Positions 20,729 through 31,145 of a stretch of DNA of 64,000 nucleotides are shown here, piece after piece. The notes beneath the pieces were generated by a model that had not been told where the DNA came from, made no database searches, and saw only the letters and a program-made list of their open reading frames with translations. This DNA comes from Cutaneotrichosporon cavernicola. Taxonomy: Eukaryota > Basidiomycota > Tremellomycetes > Trichosporonales > Trichosporonaceae. The position numbers and the translations under genes were made by a program. The stretch is taken from NCBI RefSeq assembly GCF_030864355.1, contig NC_083397.1, positions 1,178,001 to 1,242,000 of the forward strand, written 5' to 3'. How positions within the stretch are numbered: the stretch's first letter is position 1; every line of letters starts with the position of its first letter.

Positions 20729-23700
20729 ATGGCAGCACAGCAGCCTTCAGAAGGCTCCATTACCATCGTCGGGACGGTTGGCACCTACCAGACCGAGATC
20801 AATTTCAAGGACTTGGGCGATGACGAGAGCGCTGAGGTAATTCCAGACCTCCTGGCAGATTACCAGGCAGAGTGCAAGGACTGGACGGCAGTAGCTCGCG
20901 AGCACTGGCGCTGCGGGCGCTGGAACCGCGCCGAGGACCTGATTCGGAGGGGTATCAAGTGTAAGTGCACGCTCAGGCGTGACTAACGTTAGTCTTTGCG
21001 AGCGGGCGACAGCCTGACCACATGGCTCTCGTGAACTTGTATGCCATGCTCGGACACCTCCACCTCACACAGTCGCGCACCGCGCCCAAGACGGTGCTGC
21101 AGAATGCCAAGTTCGATGTGCTCCCTGGGAACGTCGGTACCAAGGAGTATCACTACACTGAGGCAACAGCCAACTTTAACCGTGCCGACGAGGCGCTGCG
21201 AAGCTTTGGTACTGGGCCCGAGGATGAGCCAGTCAGCGTCGCGATGGGGAAAAGTACGTCGCCTGCAAACTGCCGCTGACAAAAGTCATCCTCTACCTCG
21301 CTCGCGGGCAGCCGGGTGTCGCGTCTCCACTTGTCGACAGGTTGTTGAAGAGGCAACCGAACAACCTCTCTGTGCTGATGGCTCATGCGCGGCTGCAGTT
21401 CGCCCGGCGAGAACACGACGCGGCGCTCGTGACGTACCAGAAGATCCTGAGCCTCAGCCCAGACGTCCAGCCTGATCCAAGGATCGGTATTGGACTCTGC
21501 GCATACGTCCTCGGCGACAAGGAGCGCGCGCATGCTGCGTGGGAGCGTGCCCAACGACGAGTGAGCGTTCACAACCCCAACTATTGGTCACTGACAACCA
21601 GGACTCAACGTCGTGGGCGCCACCCCTCCTTCTGGGCTTGTCTTCACTCAACATGGCGCGTGACCCCTCCGTTCCCTTGCCAGAACGTGTTGCCTTCGAG
21701 TCCCAAGGCGTGGACAAAGTGTCTGCCGCGTTCCGTCTCAATAACAAGAGCGCGGCTGCGGCCCTGGCTCTTGCTGCCGTCTGCACGTTGGGTCGCGAGG
21801 TTGAGATGGCTTCCAAGCTGGCGGAACGCGCGATCCAGTACTCGGACAATAGACGCCATTCGGTGCTGGCCAACTCGGAGCGCGGCCGCCTCGGCTTCAT
21901 CGCGGGCGAGCTCACTGACGCAGCTCGGTACATTGGTGCTGCCAAGACCGAGGACCCCAACACCGTCAACGTTATGGCCGAGTTGACGCTTGCCCAGATT
22001 GCCATCAAGAACGGCAATCTTCGTGAGGCGCTCAACTTCGTGGAACAGACAGCGAAGCGGCTGAACGGCAAGGGCCCGCTCGAGTTCACCGTCCTGCATG
22101 CGTCACTGCTTGCGTACCCACATCTGGGAATGCCGGCAGACGAGGCGGAGCGCAATCTCAAGTCGGCGCGGACCATGCTCGGCGATGTGCAGAACCTCAT
22201 GTCCAACGCCGAGACGGAGGAGGACTGGGCCAAGCTGCGAGGCGTGGCCAACGACGCAGACGCTTTTGTTGAGCTCGCCAAGCTGTGGCAGAAGGAGAGC
22301 ATCGAGAAGGCGATCACCTCATATCAGACCGCTATTCAGATCAAAGCGGAGGCTGAGTCGGACGACGCAGAGGACACTCAGGCCGAGTCGCAGGTGCGCA
22401 CCAAGCCGGTCGATTATGACACCGTGCGCCTCTCGACCAACTTAGCGTCTCTGTACGCGTTACAGGGTGAGAGTGACAGTGCCGAGAGCATGTTCCTTGA
22501 GGCGCTGCAGCGTCTCGCGAGTGCGAACGGGAAGGAGGCGGACGAGCTCAAGACGGTTTTGGCGTACGACCTCGGACGGGCGTGCGAGCAGGGTGGCGAC
22601 ACCGTCAAGGCACAGCAGTGGTACCGCGATGTGCTGGGACAGCACCCCGAGCATATGGAGTCCAAGGTCCGCCTGGCCGTCATCGCTCGCATCGCTGGCC
22701 GCAACGTCGACGCACACAACTACCTTAAGGAGTGCCTGCGTGCCGACGAGACGAACGTCACCTTGCGATCGGTCTACACAAACTTCCTCATCTCCCTGGG
22801 GTCGTACAAGGAAGCGCTACAGTTCACGTCCCAAACCCTCAAGTACGAGCGCCACGACGTGTACACGTTCACCGCTCTAGGGTGGCTGCACTTCAACGTG
22901 GGCCGTGAGGCCAAGTCGCAGCAGGACGTCGCGGAACGGTCAAAGCAATATCTTCGCAGCGCAGAGGCGTACGAGCGCGCGCTGAGTGTCGACCCCACGA
23001 ACGCCATTGCCGCGCAGGGTCTCGTGATCGCTCTGACCGAGGACACTCTTACTCCCAAGGCGCTGCAGGTTGCGCCGGGAAGCGTCGAGGAGATGAAGAA
23101 TCGCACGCGCCTTGCGGGTCAGGCGCTGTCAGTGCTTGGCCGCATCAAGGACTCGCTGCCCGAGGGTGCTGTCAATGTCAACATCGGCCACTGCTGCTTC
23201 ATCCGTGGTGAGGAGGAGCGTGCGATCGAGGCGTATGGCTCTGCATTGAGTGCGGCCAACGGGCGGAGTGTGCCGATCCTGCTCTACCTGTGTCGCGCGT
23301 GGTTCTCGTATGCGAACAAGGAGACCAACTTCTCCGCCATGGGACAAGCGCTGCACTATGCGCAACGGGCCATGCATCTGCAACCCAGCGACCGGGCGAT
23401 CCTCTACAACATTGCGATGATCCAGCAGAAGGCGGCTGAGATTATGCTTGGCCTCGAGCCTTCACGGCGTATGCTCGACGAGCTCAAGCTGGCGTTGAAA
23501 CGCGCCACCGAGGCTGTGGGCATCTTCCGGGCGCTGGCGGACGACAAGACGCGCCCGCTCCCGTACGACCCCGAAGTGGCGGACCACCGTGCACGCTATG
23601 GCGAGAGCCTGGTGCGGAAGGGCCCCGAGGCGATCGCGACTCAGGAGGAGTTCGAGAGTGAGGCGGCAGCACGCGTAGAAGAGGCGCGTCGCATGCGCGC

Positions 23701-24564
23701 AGCTGAGCAGGAGCGCATCACCGCTGCGGCTGCAGCGCGGCAGGCAGAGATCGAGGAGCGCGCAGCTGAGATCACGGAACAGCGCCTCAAGGCACGCGAG
23801 GAGGCACGCGCGTTCCACGAGCAGCTGAACACTCAGATCCGCGAGGAGGAGGAGCGCAAGGCCGAGCGCATCGAGCAGCGCAAGCGGCGCAAGGACGCCG
23901 ACGGCGTTGTCGAAGACGGCGAGGAGCGGCCCCGCAAGCGGGGCAAAAAGGGAGGGAAGAAGAAGAAGAGGAAGGACGAGTCGCAGGACGAGGACGAAAT
24001 CGGCGAGAGTGCGCCCCTGAGTGCTGCCGACGACGATGATGACGACCCCGAGTCCGGACGACGGCGCGCACAGGCACGACTTGCGGCATCTCGTGCTAAG
24101 GTGAGTACGGCTTTGGTGGAGCAGTCGGAGAGGCGTTCCGAGGAGAACAGCGAGGCGAGGCGCCGAGGACCTAGGGCCGAGGATGTCCGCGGAGCAGACG
24201 CGGAGTGCGGCACGGTGAAGGACGGGCGAGCCGTGCTATCGTTCCAAGTCCTCGGGCCAAGTATTGCCGAGCCATTGTGGCGAGATTGTGTGGATCACCT
24301 TGCCCTTGATTGGCTTCGCTTGCCGAGTGGTGACTTGGAACCCTGAATATCACGTGCCGACCTGATACTAACCCGCAGAAATCTAAGAAGAATCGGCACG
24401 AGGACCCGGACGACGAGGAGGACACTGGTACGCGACGTGGGAAGCAGTTCAAGTCCAAGGCAATTATCGAGGACTCGGACGACGAGGACGAGGACGAGGA
24501 AATGGCGCCGACCGCTCCGTCGCCTCCTTCGACACCCGGGGCCGGGTCCGACGGCGACGAGTAG
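20729..24564 (+). CDS. CTR9: RNA polymerase II-associated Paf1 complex subunit Ctr9 (TPR protein)
   Basis: Five exons (20729..20960, 20993..21253, 21286..21560, 21602..24100, 24379..24564) encode 1150 residues, normal for Ctr9. Tetratricopeptide repeats run through most of the protein (for example ALNFVEQTAKRLNGKGPLEF, AYERALSVDPTNAIAAQGL, ALHYAQRAMHLQPSDRAILY). A charged coiled coil follows (EARRMRAAEQERITAAAAAR, EERKAERIEQRKRRK), then acid/basic tails (GKKGGKKKKRK, EDSDDEDEDEE). Ctr9 scaffolds Paf1C, needed for H2B ubiquitination, H3K4/K36 methylation and elongation. Introns 32, 32, 41 and 278 nt; the last keeps an open frame for about 80 codons, so an unspliced transcript would give an altered C-terminus lacking the acid tail. 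Upstream region is the 516-bp divergent promoter with THS1. Confidence 0.95.
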
Positions 24565-24649
24565 GCAGTTGTTAGAGGTTACATGTTACAGATGGGTACA
24601 AACTAGTGCTACAAGCGGCCGCGATTAATACTGATTCGAATCTCTGTGG

Positions 24650-25024
24650 CTAGTTGCGGTTGCAAACGGCGTGAGTGCACGACGAGTAGGGGCATCGACG
24701 AGCAGCGTACGCGGCGGCCTGCGACTTGGCTGAAGACATCGAAGCGGTCGAGGAGCTCGAGGAGCGGCGCACCAAGGTGTTACGGGAAAGTACGTGGACA
24801 ACGCGTGTCCACAGGCTGCGCCGCTTCACGAATGCGGGGTTGATGGTGATCGCGCCGGCGCTCTGGAACGCGAAGCCGAGATCAATGGCGTTGGTGCTCG
24901 CAGCGGGGGAGAACTCGTCGCCGCTCCACCACGGGTGTGCGACGGAAGCGGAGGACTGGAACGCTTCAACGTCGACCGTCACTGAGGATAGGATGGAGGA
25001 GGGAGCCCTGGGGACTGTTGGCAT
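24650..25024 (-). CDS. Small hypothetical protein (124 aa)
   Basis: Single-exon ORF of 124 residues with strong C/G preference at third positions like the true genes around it, and ATG context ACAATG. No family recognised. It begins MPTVPRAPSSILSSVTVDVE, has a central hydrophobic part (IDLGFAFQSAGAITINPAF) and a Ser/Ala- and Cys-containing C-terminus (CPYSSCTHAVCNRN). Its stop lies 86 bp from the CTR9 stop (convergent). Coding bias argues for a gene; lack of homology and the absence of any intron leave doubt. Confidence 0.45.
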   Translation of the reverse strand: MPTVPRAPSSILSSVTVDVEAFQSSASVAHPWWSGDEFSPAASTNAIDLGFAFQSAGAITINPAFVKRRSLWTRVVHVLSRNTLVRRSSSSSTASMSSAKSQAAAYAARRCPYSSCTHAVCNRN

Positions 25025-26519
25025 TGTATGTATGTGGTTGGTTCTGGGGTGTAAATGGTGTTGGGGAGGGGTACCAGAGGATTGTTCGCCAAGTGCAGGT
25101 TAAGTAGTGCGATAGATATTGAGATGTGCAATGGCTCAATCGCCAGGGTCGTACACGTTTCCGGAATGGAGCTCCGTCTGAATCACTGAAAAGCGCCTCG
25201 CCAGGGAATTCTTTGGAGGTGGGGTTGGGGTCTCCGACGTTGCATATATATGCTGGAGCCCATCTTGGCTGGGGTCTACAAACAGCCAGCTGCTTTGTCA
25301 GAGAGGTTGCGGATGATGGCTTTGTCAGAGAGGTTGCGGATGATGTGAGGTTTGTAAGCCAATACGGCCGAGGTCCCCGGCACGACACGGCAACCAGACA
25401 TGGATGCCGCGCCGGAAATACCGCCGGATCCCAAAGTTGCTCGTTCAAACGTGCCAAGTTAGGCGCTACATTGCCGATTGCTACTCTACATTAGCTTGGG
25501 AGACGTTCCTGGGTGAGTTGCAGGTGTTCTAAGTGTATATCCAAGGCAATGTTGTTCCTGGTCCCCGAAATTGCCGTTCAGCAGTTGACAAGGAGGACAG
25601 CGGTGGAATAGCTAATGGTCCTGGCTAGTTGATCTGCTCGCGACTCGGCAATGCAGTTCTTACTGCCCTCCGTGAGAAAATATGAGATGGGGAGGAACAT
25701 GTAAAGTCTCTGGCGTCGAGATCATGTGTTTTTTGCAGAGCCTGCGTCGTGACACGCTGTTTGCTGGCCACATGACATACCAGGCCATGAACCCCTACAG
25801 GCCGTCTTACGGTGTCTTGTTCAACGCCGGGGGAGGTGTTGAGCGCTGACGCTGAACGAGAAACACCCTGGACACGGAGATTGGTCTTGTTGGGATGATC
25901 GCGAGTCTTGCAACTGTCCAACAGCGGAGAATTTCGGGAGATTGCAACGCCGAGCCGAACCCTTTGAACCAAGAATTGGTCTTTTGGTGACCGGCCACCA
26001 GGAGCGGACTCGGGGGAGCGGCGACGGCGTGCAGCGAGGACGCCGTTTGACATTCCCAGATTGGTCTTTGCTTACAGGGCGGGAAAGGAAGAAAGGAATC
26101 ACCTTGTCAAGCTTGTGTGCGGCGCTCCTGAAAACTGTTGATACATGAGGCGTGCGGAAGTCAGCTTCCGGAGCGGAATTGGCGTACTTGGCTCTTCTCA
26201 GGTTGTTTATGCTGCAGGGTTGATCGATGGGCAATGCAGAACTTATCAGTGCCAAGGCCAAGCATGTTGCCGATCGGGAGCCTGGTATGCTAGCCGCACA
26301 CAGAATACGCGCGGACATGATTAACTAACATCGCGATGGGGGTGGCAGCCTTGGGGTACGGTACCACTGTGCCACTGTCACAGCAGACGCCGTTCTTCAT
26401 GATTCCGCAACTGCCATCCATGTCCACCCAGCAGTCAAGCCCTGCTCCATCATCCAAGTATGCAAAAGATAATGGTGGTACCCTGACATCAGAAGGCGGT
26501 AGTGTAGAGCCAGCGACAT
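25025..26519. other. Gene-poor intergenic region
   Basis: 1.5 kb between the small ORF and the U2 snRNA gene, with lower coding bias than its flanks. It contains a perfect 27-bp tandem duplication (25292-25345). The ORFs (for example 25625-26053 and 25821-26318, minus) show no family features. Undetected structural RNA genes are possible. Confidence 0.5.
25292..25345 (+). repeat. Perfect 27-bp tandem duplication
   Basis: Two identical adjacent copies, unit beginning GCTTTGTCAGAGAGGTTGCG and ending GATGATG, at 25292-25318 and 25319-25345. The perfect identity points to a recent duplication. No ORF or RNA is linked to it. Confidence 0.95.
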
Positions 26520-26661
26520 CGTGGCGCTCATGTGCAAGCACAGAGGAGGCGCCGGGTGAGGAAAAATTGCTAGAGAAGAAAGCCCCGTAGGGCTGTAATG
26601 CTTCTCACAGCATTAAGAACAGATACTACACATGATCTTAGCCAATTAGGCCAGAGAGGAT
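26520..26661 (-). ncRNA. U2 spliceosomal snRNA
   Basis: On the minus strand from 26661 the sequence starts ATCCTCTCTGGCCTAATTGG, then GCTAAGATCATGTG, then the branch-point-recognition element GTAGTA (26624-26629) in the context TGTAGTATCTGTTCTTAA: the near-universal U2 5' domain. Downstream are a perfect hairpin AATGCT-GTGAGA-AGCATT (IIa position, 26597-26614), a second hairpin AGCCC-TACG-GGGCT (IIb, 26581-26594), a Sm-like site AATTTTTC (26561-26568) and a hairpin GGCGC...GCGCC (26523-26554). The 5' end is inferred from the conserved start. The 3' end is uncertain and may lie further left if a fourth hairpin exists. U2 pairs with the intron branch point in the first spliceosome assembly. Confidence 0.92.
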
Positions 26662-26989
26662 ACCATCCTAAGTGCTGCGACGACCTAAAGGGTACAGTGA
26701 TGTGGGTGGGAATATAGGGGGATGCAATATTCCCGAGTATGTGGCGCCAGTCCGATCGTCGCCCCTATTGTCGCACCCGAACAGGTCTTGGCGGCGCGGG
26801 AAAGGAGCGTTGTAATGAAGCAGAACAGCAGAACTACGCTCGGGGGCCACTTGTTCGACAAGCACAAGTGCATGCATATAACGGGGATGAGACGAGGATG
26901 TCGGAATGGCCCAGTTGTCTTCAGCACCCACCACGTGGCTGAGCGAAGAAGCGACTCATAACGGACCGCCCTATATGATTTTCGTCCAA
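26662..26989. other. Spacer between divergent U2 snRNA and tRNA-Arg genes
   Basis: 328 bp that should include the U2 promoter. No ORF with family features. Both neighbours are RNA genes transcribed away from this spacer. Confidence 0.5.
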
Positions 26990-27070
26990 GCGCTCTTGGC
27001 CAAGAGGCTAAGGCGTGGTCTTCCGGTTCCCGGTCTGGCCAAGATCGTCGGTTCGACTCCGGCAGGGCGC
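26990..27070 (+). tRNA. tRNA-Arg(CCG) with a 9-nt intron
   Basis: Acceptor GCGCTCT pairs with AGGGCGC (one G-T wobble), D stem GCC/GGC, anticodon stem TGGTC/GGCCA, T arm GTCGG-TTCGACT-CCGGC. The B box GGTTCGACTCC is perfect. The anticodon loop is TTCCGG plus T with a 9-nt insert (27027-27035, TTCCCGGTC) after position 37, the canonical tRNA intron site; removing it leaves a 7-nt loop with anticodon CCG (27023-27025). Intact cloverleaf plus a T6 run just downstream indicate a functional Pol III gene. Confidence 0.93.
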
Positions 27071-27073
27071 TCG

Positions 27074-27079
27074 TTTTTT
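27074..27079 (+). terminator. RNA polymerase III terminator (T6) of tRNA-Arg
   Basis: TTTTTT begins 4 bp after the acceptor stem, the standard Pol III stop signal. Confidence 0.9.
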
Positions 27080-27818
27080 GCATCGGAGTGAAAAGGAGGG
27101 AAGGGGAGGGCAGGGGAGGTTGCTACCCCGCCTTCTTCTGGACCAAGGTAATGTATGTACCAGCTATGTCCCCACGTTAGCTGATGTCGACCTGGCTGCC
27201 CCTGCTGAGCAGAGAAGTCTCCATCACCATCAGCTTACAGCGTTCGTGATTGCGTACGCGGCCACCAGAAACCTCCCAAAGCAGCGCCAACGAGTAGCTT
27301 GACAAGTTGACGTGAACCTTGACCAGCTACAATTTCAGCAAGGCACTGTGGCACTACCTTCCACGGATGGCGTCGAATATGGAAAGCCTGAAAGGCCGAG
27401 GCCCCAGGACTGTCAGTGTGCCCTGATATCGGCTACCCGCCAGAGGGCGTACCCCGCATTTCGACGCCGAAACCATTCCGAGTGATCACTGATCGTTGAT
27501 CGACGGAGGTCCCGACCGTGGTCTGACAGACCACCGAGATTTTGGTACCGGGCCCCGAGATATGACGGCACCGTTCCGAGATACACTCCGAAGCAACCTC
27601 GGCGAGGGATGGCAGAATAACCGGTCCACCGACCAGACGGGATCGGGATCCTCCGATCGTCGTGCCGCACACTCCTCTCTCTCCTGCGTCGCAGCGCACG
27701 TGTGCTGAGGCCATGAGCCCCAGACTCCTAGATGTTAGGCAGCGTCAATCTACACAGACCTAGTGGCAGGACATAGCAGACTCTCAAACTAGGACAACAT
27801 AAGTGGCTTGCATCTCTT
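27080..27818. other. Intergenic region
   Basis: 739 bp between tRNA-Arg and the 3' end of the short-chain dehydrogenase. No gene or notable repeat seen. Confidence 0.5.
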
Positions 27819-28766
27819 CTAGTGCATCTGCATACCGCCCTTGCGTCAGGACGGTCCCACCCAAAACTCACCGAGATACACAAACTCGCACCCGAAATGT
27901 ACGCCGCATCCGGTCCAGCCAGGAAGCTGGCGTTAGTCGAGTCACCTCACAACTCACGAGACGGCGTTGGCGACCTCCGTGGGGTTCGTGTTCCGTCCCA
28001 AAGGGTTGGCGGCCGCTTGCTGATGTCAGCAATGCCTCTATCCGGCTCACAGCAGCCAACGCCGAACCGTCCGGGCCGCCTGCCTTGCCCGAGTAGAACT
28101 TGTCGAGTTCCGTCCACATGTCGGTCTGTACGACGCCGGGGTTGTACGTGTTGCACGTGATACCGTGCTTGCCCAACTCGGCTGCAGCGCACTGGTTCAT
28201 CCCGCGCACGGCAAACTTGGACGCAGAGTACATGCCCAGTTGAGGGAAACCGCTCAGTCCTGCGACGGATGATGCGGCGATGAGTCGCCCACCGCCGCCC
28301 TGCTTGATCATCTGCCGGGCCGCCGCCTGGTAGCAGTACATGACGCCGCGGATGTTGATCTCCCACAGGTCGTTCATCGTCTTGGTCGTCGTCTCGAGGA
28401 AGTCGACGGGCGGCCCGATGCCCGCGTTTGCGACCATCACTGCGTTCAGTTGCCTTTCAGGAGACCGCATTGGAGAGCCTCGCACTCACCATCAACGCGT
28501 CCGAGCTTCTCGACAGCCCCAGCGACCAGAGCCGTCACATCCTCCTCGGACCGCACGTCCACAGGGATCACAGCAACCCGAGCCCCCGCCGCCTCACACT
28601 CCTTCGCCACAGCCGCGGCCTTGGTGTCCGCGCTCTTCAAGTCTGCAATCACGATGTCAAAGCCATCGCGCGCGAGCCGTTCCGCAATCGCCGCACCGAT
28701 ACCCTGCGCCGCGCCTGTCACGATCACGACCTTGCCATTGGGCGTGCGGGTGGTGTGGGTTGACAT
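27819..28766 (-). CDS. Short-chain dehydrogenase/reductase, diacetyl/acetoin reductase-like
   Basis: Five exons (28490..28766, 28051..28439, 27958..28019, 27872..27926, 27819..27839) give 267 residues. The NAD(P) site is VVIVTGAAQGIGAAIAERLA (TGxxxGIG), followed by ADLKS (Asp favours NAD), VDVRS, NAGIG, the catalytic Ser in AASSVAG and Tyr/Lys in YSASKFAVRG. The C-terminus, spread over three tiny exons, reads NPLGRNTNPTEVANAVSFLA, YISGASLCIS, GGMQMH, the standard SDR end. The closest style is butanediol dehydrogenase/diacetyl reductase, but substrate is not certain. Introns 50, 31, 31 and 32 nt; a naive ORF call would end 50 bp downstream of the correct frame and look truncated. Confidence 0.88.
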
Positions 28767-30280
28767 CGTATCTGAGTCGGTGTTGGTGTGTGAGACCAGG
28801 AAAGGAGGTGAATCCGGGTGAGTGAAGACTCCCCACATTCCACACACTCCAGACCGGCAGTGGGCTTCGGCTACTAACAAACAGATTACGCGTCATGTGA
28901 CCGGCTCAACCCGGATGTCGCATTAGGGCGTTCCATCGCGGGCGAGCTCGTGCGTAGCGGTCCTGGACGACTCTCTCTCTCTCTGATACGCGAGAGAGTT
29001 CCGAGTGGTAGCGGATGTCGGGCGGCGAGGTATTGGTTCCCCAGATGTGAGCCAACGACATGCTGAGTTGGGAGGAGGGTGGTAGTAGGGTCCACCTCTG
29101 TTTGGCAACCATTTCAGACCACTGTTGAGCCAGTTAGACGGGGCGGTCAGCTCTATAACGCGATCCTGGAAATCCCAGAAAACGTATAGGAATGCTTCTC
29201 GAGTAAAGTTGGAAGGGGAGAAGCTTTCCCAGGGGTTGAGAGCAGACTTGGGCACATCCTGTAGGAGGACACCTGCGGTAATCTCGCCACGTCCACTCGC
29301 ACCAACGTGTGTCTCACGCCCGCAATTCCCAAGGATCCTTCCCCGATTTTTGATCGTGTGTAATTTCGTAGTTACGGGGCAGCCATCATGGTCCCATCTT
29401 CATCATGTGAGAAGAGACTGATCGGCCGAGGCTGGTGTCCAGTGACGTTAAGCCAAGGGAGCATAATTCCTCCCCACTCCCAACACCATGCGGACACTTG
29501 AGTTCCAGACCATGTCCTTGTCATGCCATACTCGTAAGCAACTCTAGTGTTTCTGTCAGTAGAATGCTTCATGTGGCCCTGTGGATCAACGGCCTTGCGG
29601 CTCCCCATCGCTACCACGGCCCCGTCTCGGGCCCGGCTCTGTCATTGTTGGTGCCATCTGTCAAGTGTTTGAGACACTATGTCGAGATATGTGTCACTTA
29701 GCCCCTCCCGTCCACAAAGTCGCGGTCACGCGACGCTGTCATCGGTATCTGGATTGTAGACCGGCATGTATAGGGTGCCGAAACGCCGGCCTGCTACCAC
29801 GGCTCATCGTCGGTTGTGAATGAGAACCTCTTGGCACAGGCAGCCCAGGAAGGGTCAGCTGCGCAACGCAGAAATAGCGCGGGAAGTGTTCAATGCATCA
29901 CCTGGATGTTTGCATGAGGCCGTGGCGTTGTACTATGGGTGTGGAGCCAATCGGACCCCACCGAGTTGGTGGCCATACGTCGGTTCGCGCAGGCGGCCCC
30001 TCTCCGCCTCCGGCAGCTCAAACTATTTGTGCGACCGTATCATCTGCCCAGGCAGTTGTGGATAGTCTAACAATGCATCGCAATAACAGTTGTAACTGCA
30101 GTATTACATGACCCAAACATGCTGCTGGTGCGCACCGTCGGCCTCGGTGCCACAATCCTCCACACTTTCCCGCTCCTCTCCTTCGCGGCGATCGGTATTG
30201 ACTTGAAATAAACCTCTGGCTCCGCTGTACTTGTAGCTTTTGACACTTCGTTGCGTACTCCGTAATTTTCTGCGATGGAC
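28767..30280. other. Intergenic region
   Basis: 1.5 kb with the SDR promoter at its left and the transporter 3' end at its right. A (CT)7 run is at 28971-28984. No conserved ORF or RNA gene recognised. Confidence 0.5.
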
Positions 30281-31145
30281 CTAGTCCTTGGGTGAGAGGT
30301 CGATGGGGTCGACGCGGATGAAGGCGTAGGTCGTGTCCGGAGTCCAGTAACCAGCCATGGCGGCCCAGAATCCACAGGCTGCGTCCATGACGCAGAATGC
30401 GCCGGCGGCCCTGGCGACGCCCAACGATCCAGTGAACTGCTGTGCGGCGAGGAGCGCAAAGGCCATCGTGGTGAAGAAGAGGACGAGGATGATGGCGACG
30501 GACGAACGGAGGGCAGCAAGCAGGAAGAGGAAGGTGATGCCGGACCAGATGGCGAGGAAGAGGCCGAGTGAGTTGGAGAGGTCGGGCGAGACCTCTCCAG
30601 TGACCTTGTCGGTGAAGGCGTCGACGATGCCCATGGCTGGCAAGAAGAAGCCGACGTACGAGAAGGCGAAGCCGCCGAAGGCGCAGAAGATGGTAGCACT
30701 GGAATTAGCGGGGTCCATAATAATGGAGGAGGTCAAGGTGCCGCCTGGTGACACTCACGAGAAGGTGTTACCGATGAACATCTCGAACCACCCGACGAGG
30801 GTCTGGGTGATACCGACGAAGAACACTATTGTCAGTGGCTGTATCCGGGACGGGAGAGAAAGGCTCACTGAGAGACGACAGCACACCATTGGGCGCCTTA
30901 ATGCCACGAACACCAAAGTTGAGCAAACCGGTCATGAGGAACGCCATTGAGAAGGCGATGAGGCCAATGGGGATCGGGTTACCGTACTTGCGGTGTTGGA
31001 CGGGGATGGCAGGCTGCGAGAAGTCGATGGGGTGGCCGCCTGGCGTGACAGCACGCTCGAGGTGGGAGGGCCGCCCCTTCTCGATATCACCGGAACCGAA
31101 GTACCCCACGTCGGTCGTCGAGTTGGAAGTGTTGGCGTTGGACAT
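30281..31145 (-). CDS. GPR1/FUN34/YaaH (AceTr) family acetate/ammonium transporter
   Basis: Three exons (30869..31145, 30759..30825, 30281..30698) encode 253 residues. The signature KYGNPIPIGLIAFSMAFLM (NPxPxGL) begins the first helix; further helices include FFVGITQTLVGWFEMFIGNTF, TIFCAFGGFAFSYVGFFLPA, LFLAIWSGITFLFLLAAL, IILVLFFTTMAFALLAA and GAFCVMDAACGFWAAMAG, six in all as expected. Yeast homologues Ady2/Ato1-3 move acetate (and have been linked to ammonium export). N-terminal 70 residues are hydrophilic and Ser/Thr-rich. Introns 43 and 60 nt. It lies between an SDR and a Zn2Cys6 factor, all on the minus strand. Confidence 0.9.

Noticed and set aside
26290..26541. Cysteine-containing minus-strand ORF that looked like a small secreted protein
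   Set aside because: It overlaps the 3' hairpin of the U2 snRNA gene and its upstream part has no signal peptide; U2 explains the locus better.
27868..27960. Apparent C-terminal truncation of the short-chain dehydrogenase
   Set aside because: Removing three 31-32 nt introns restores the normal SDR end, so the gene is intact.
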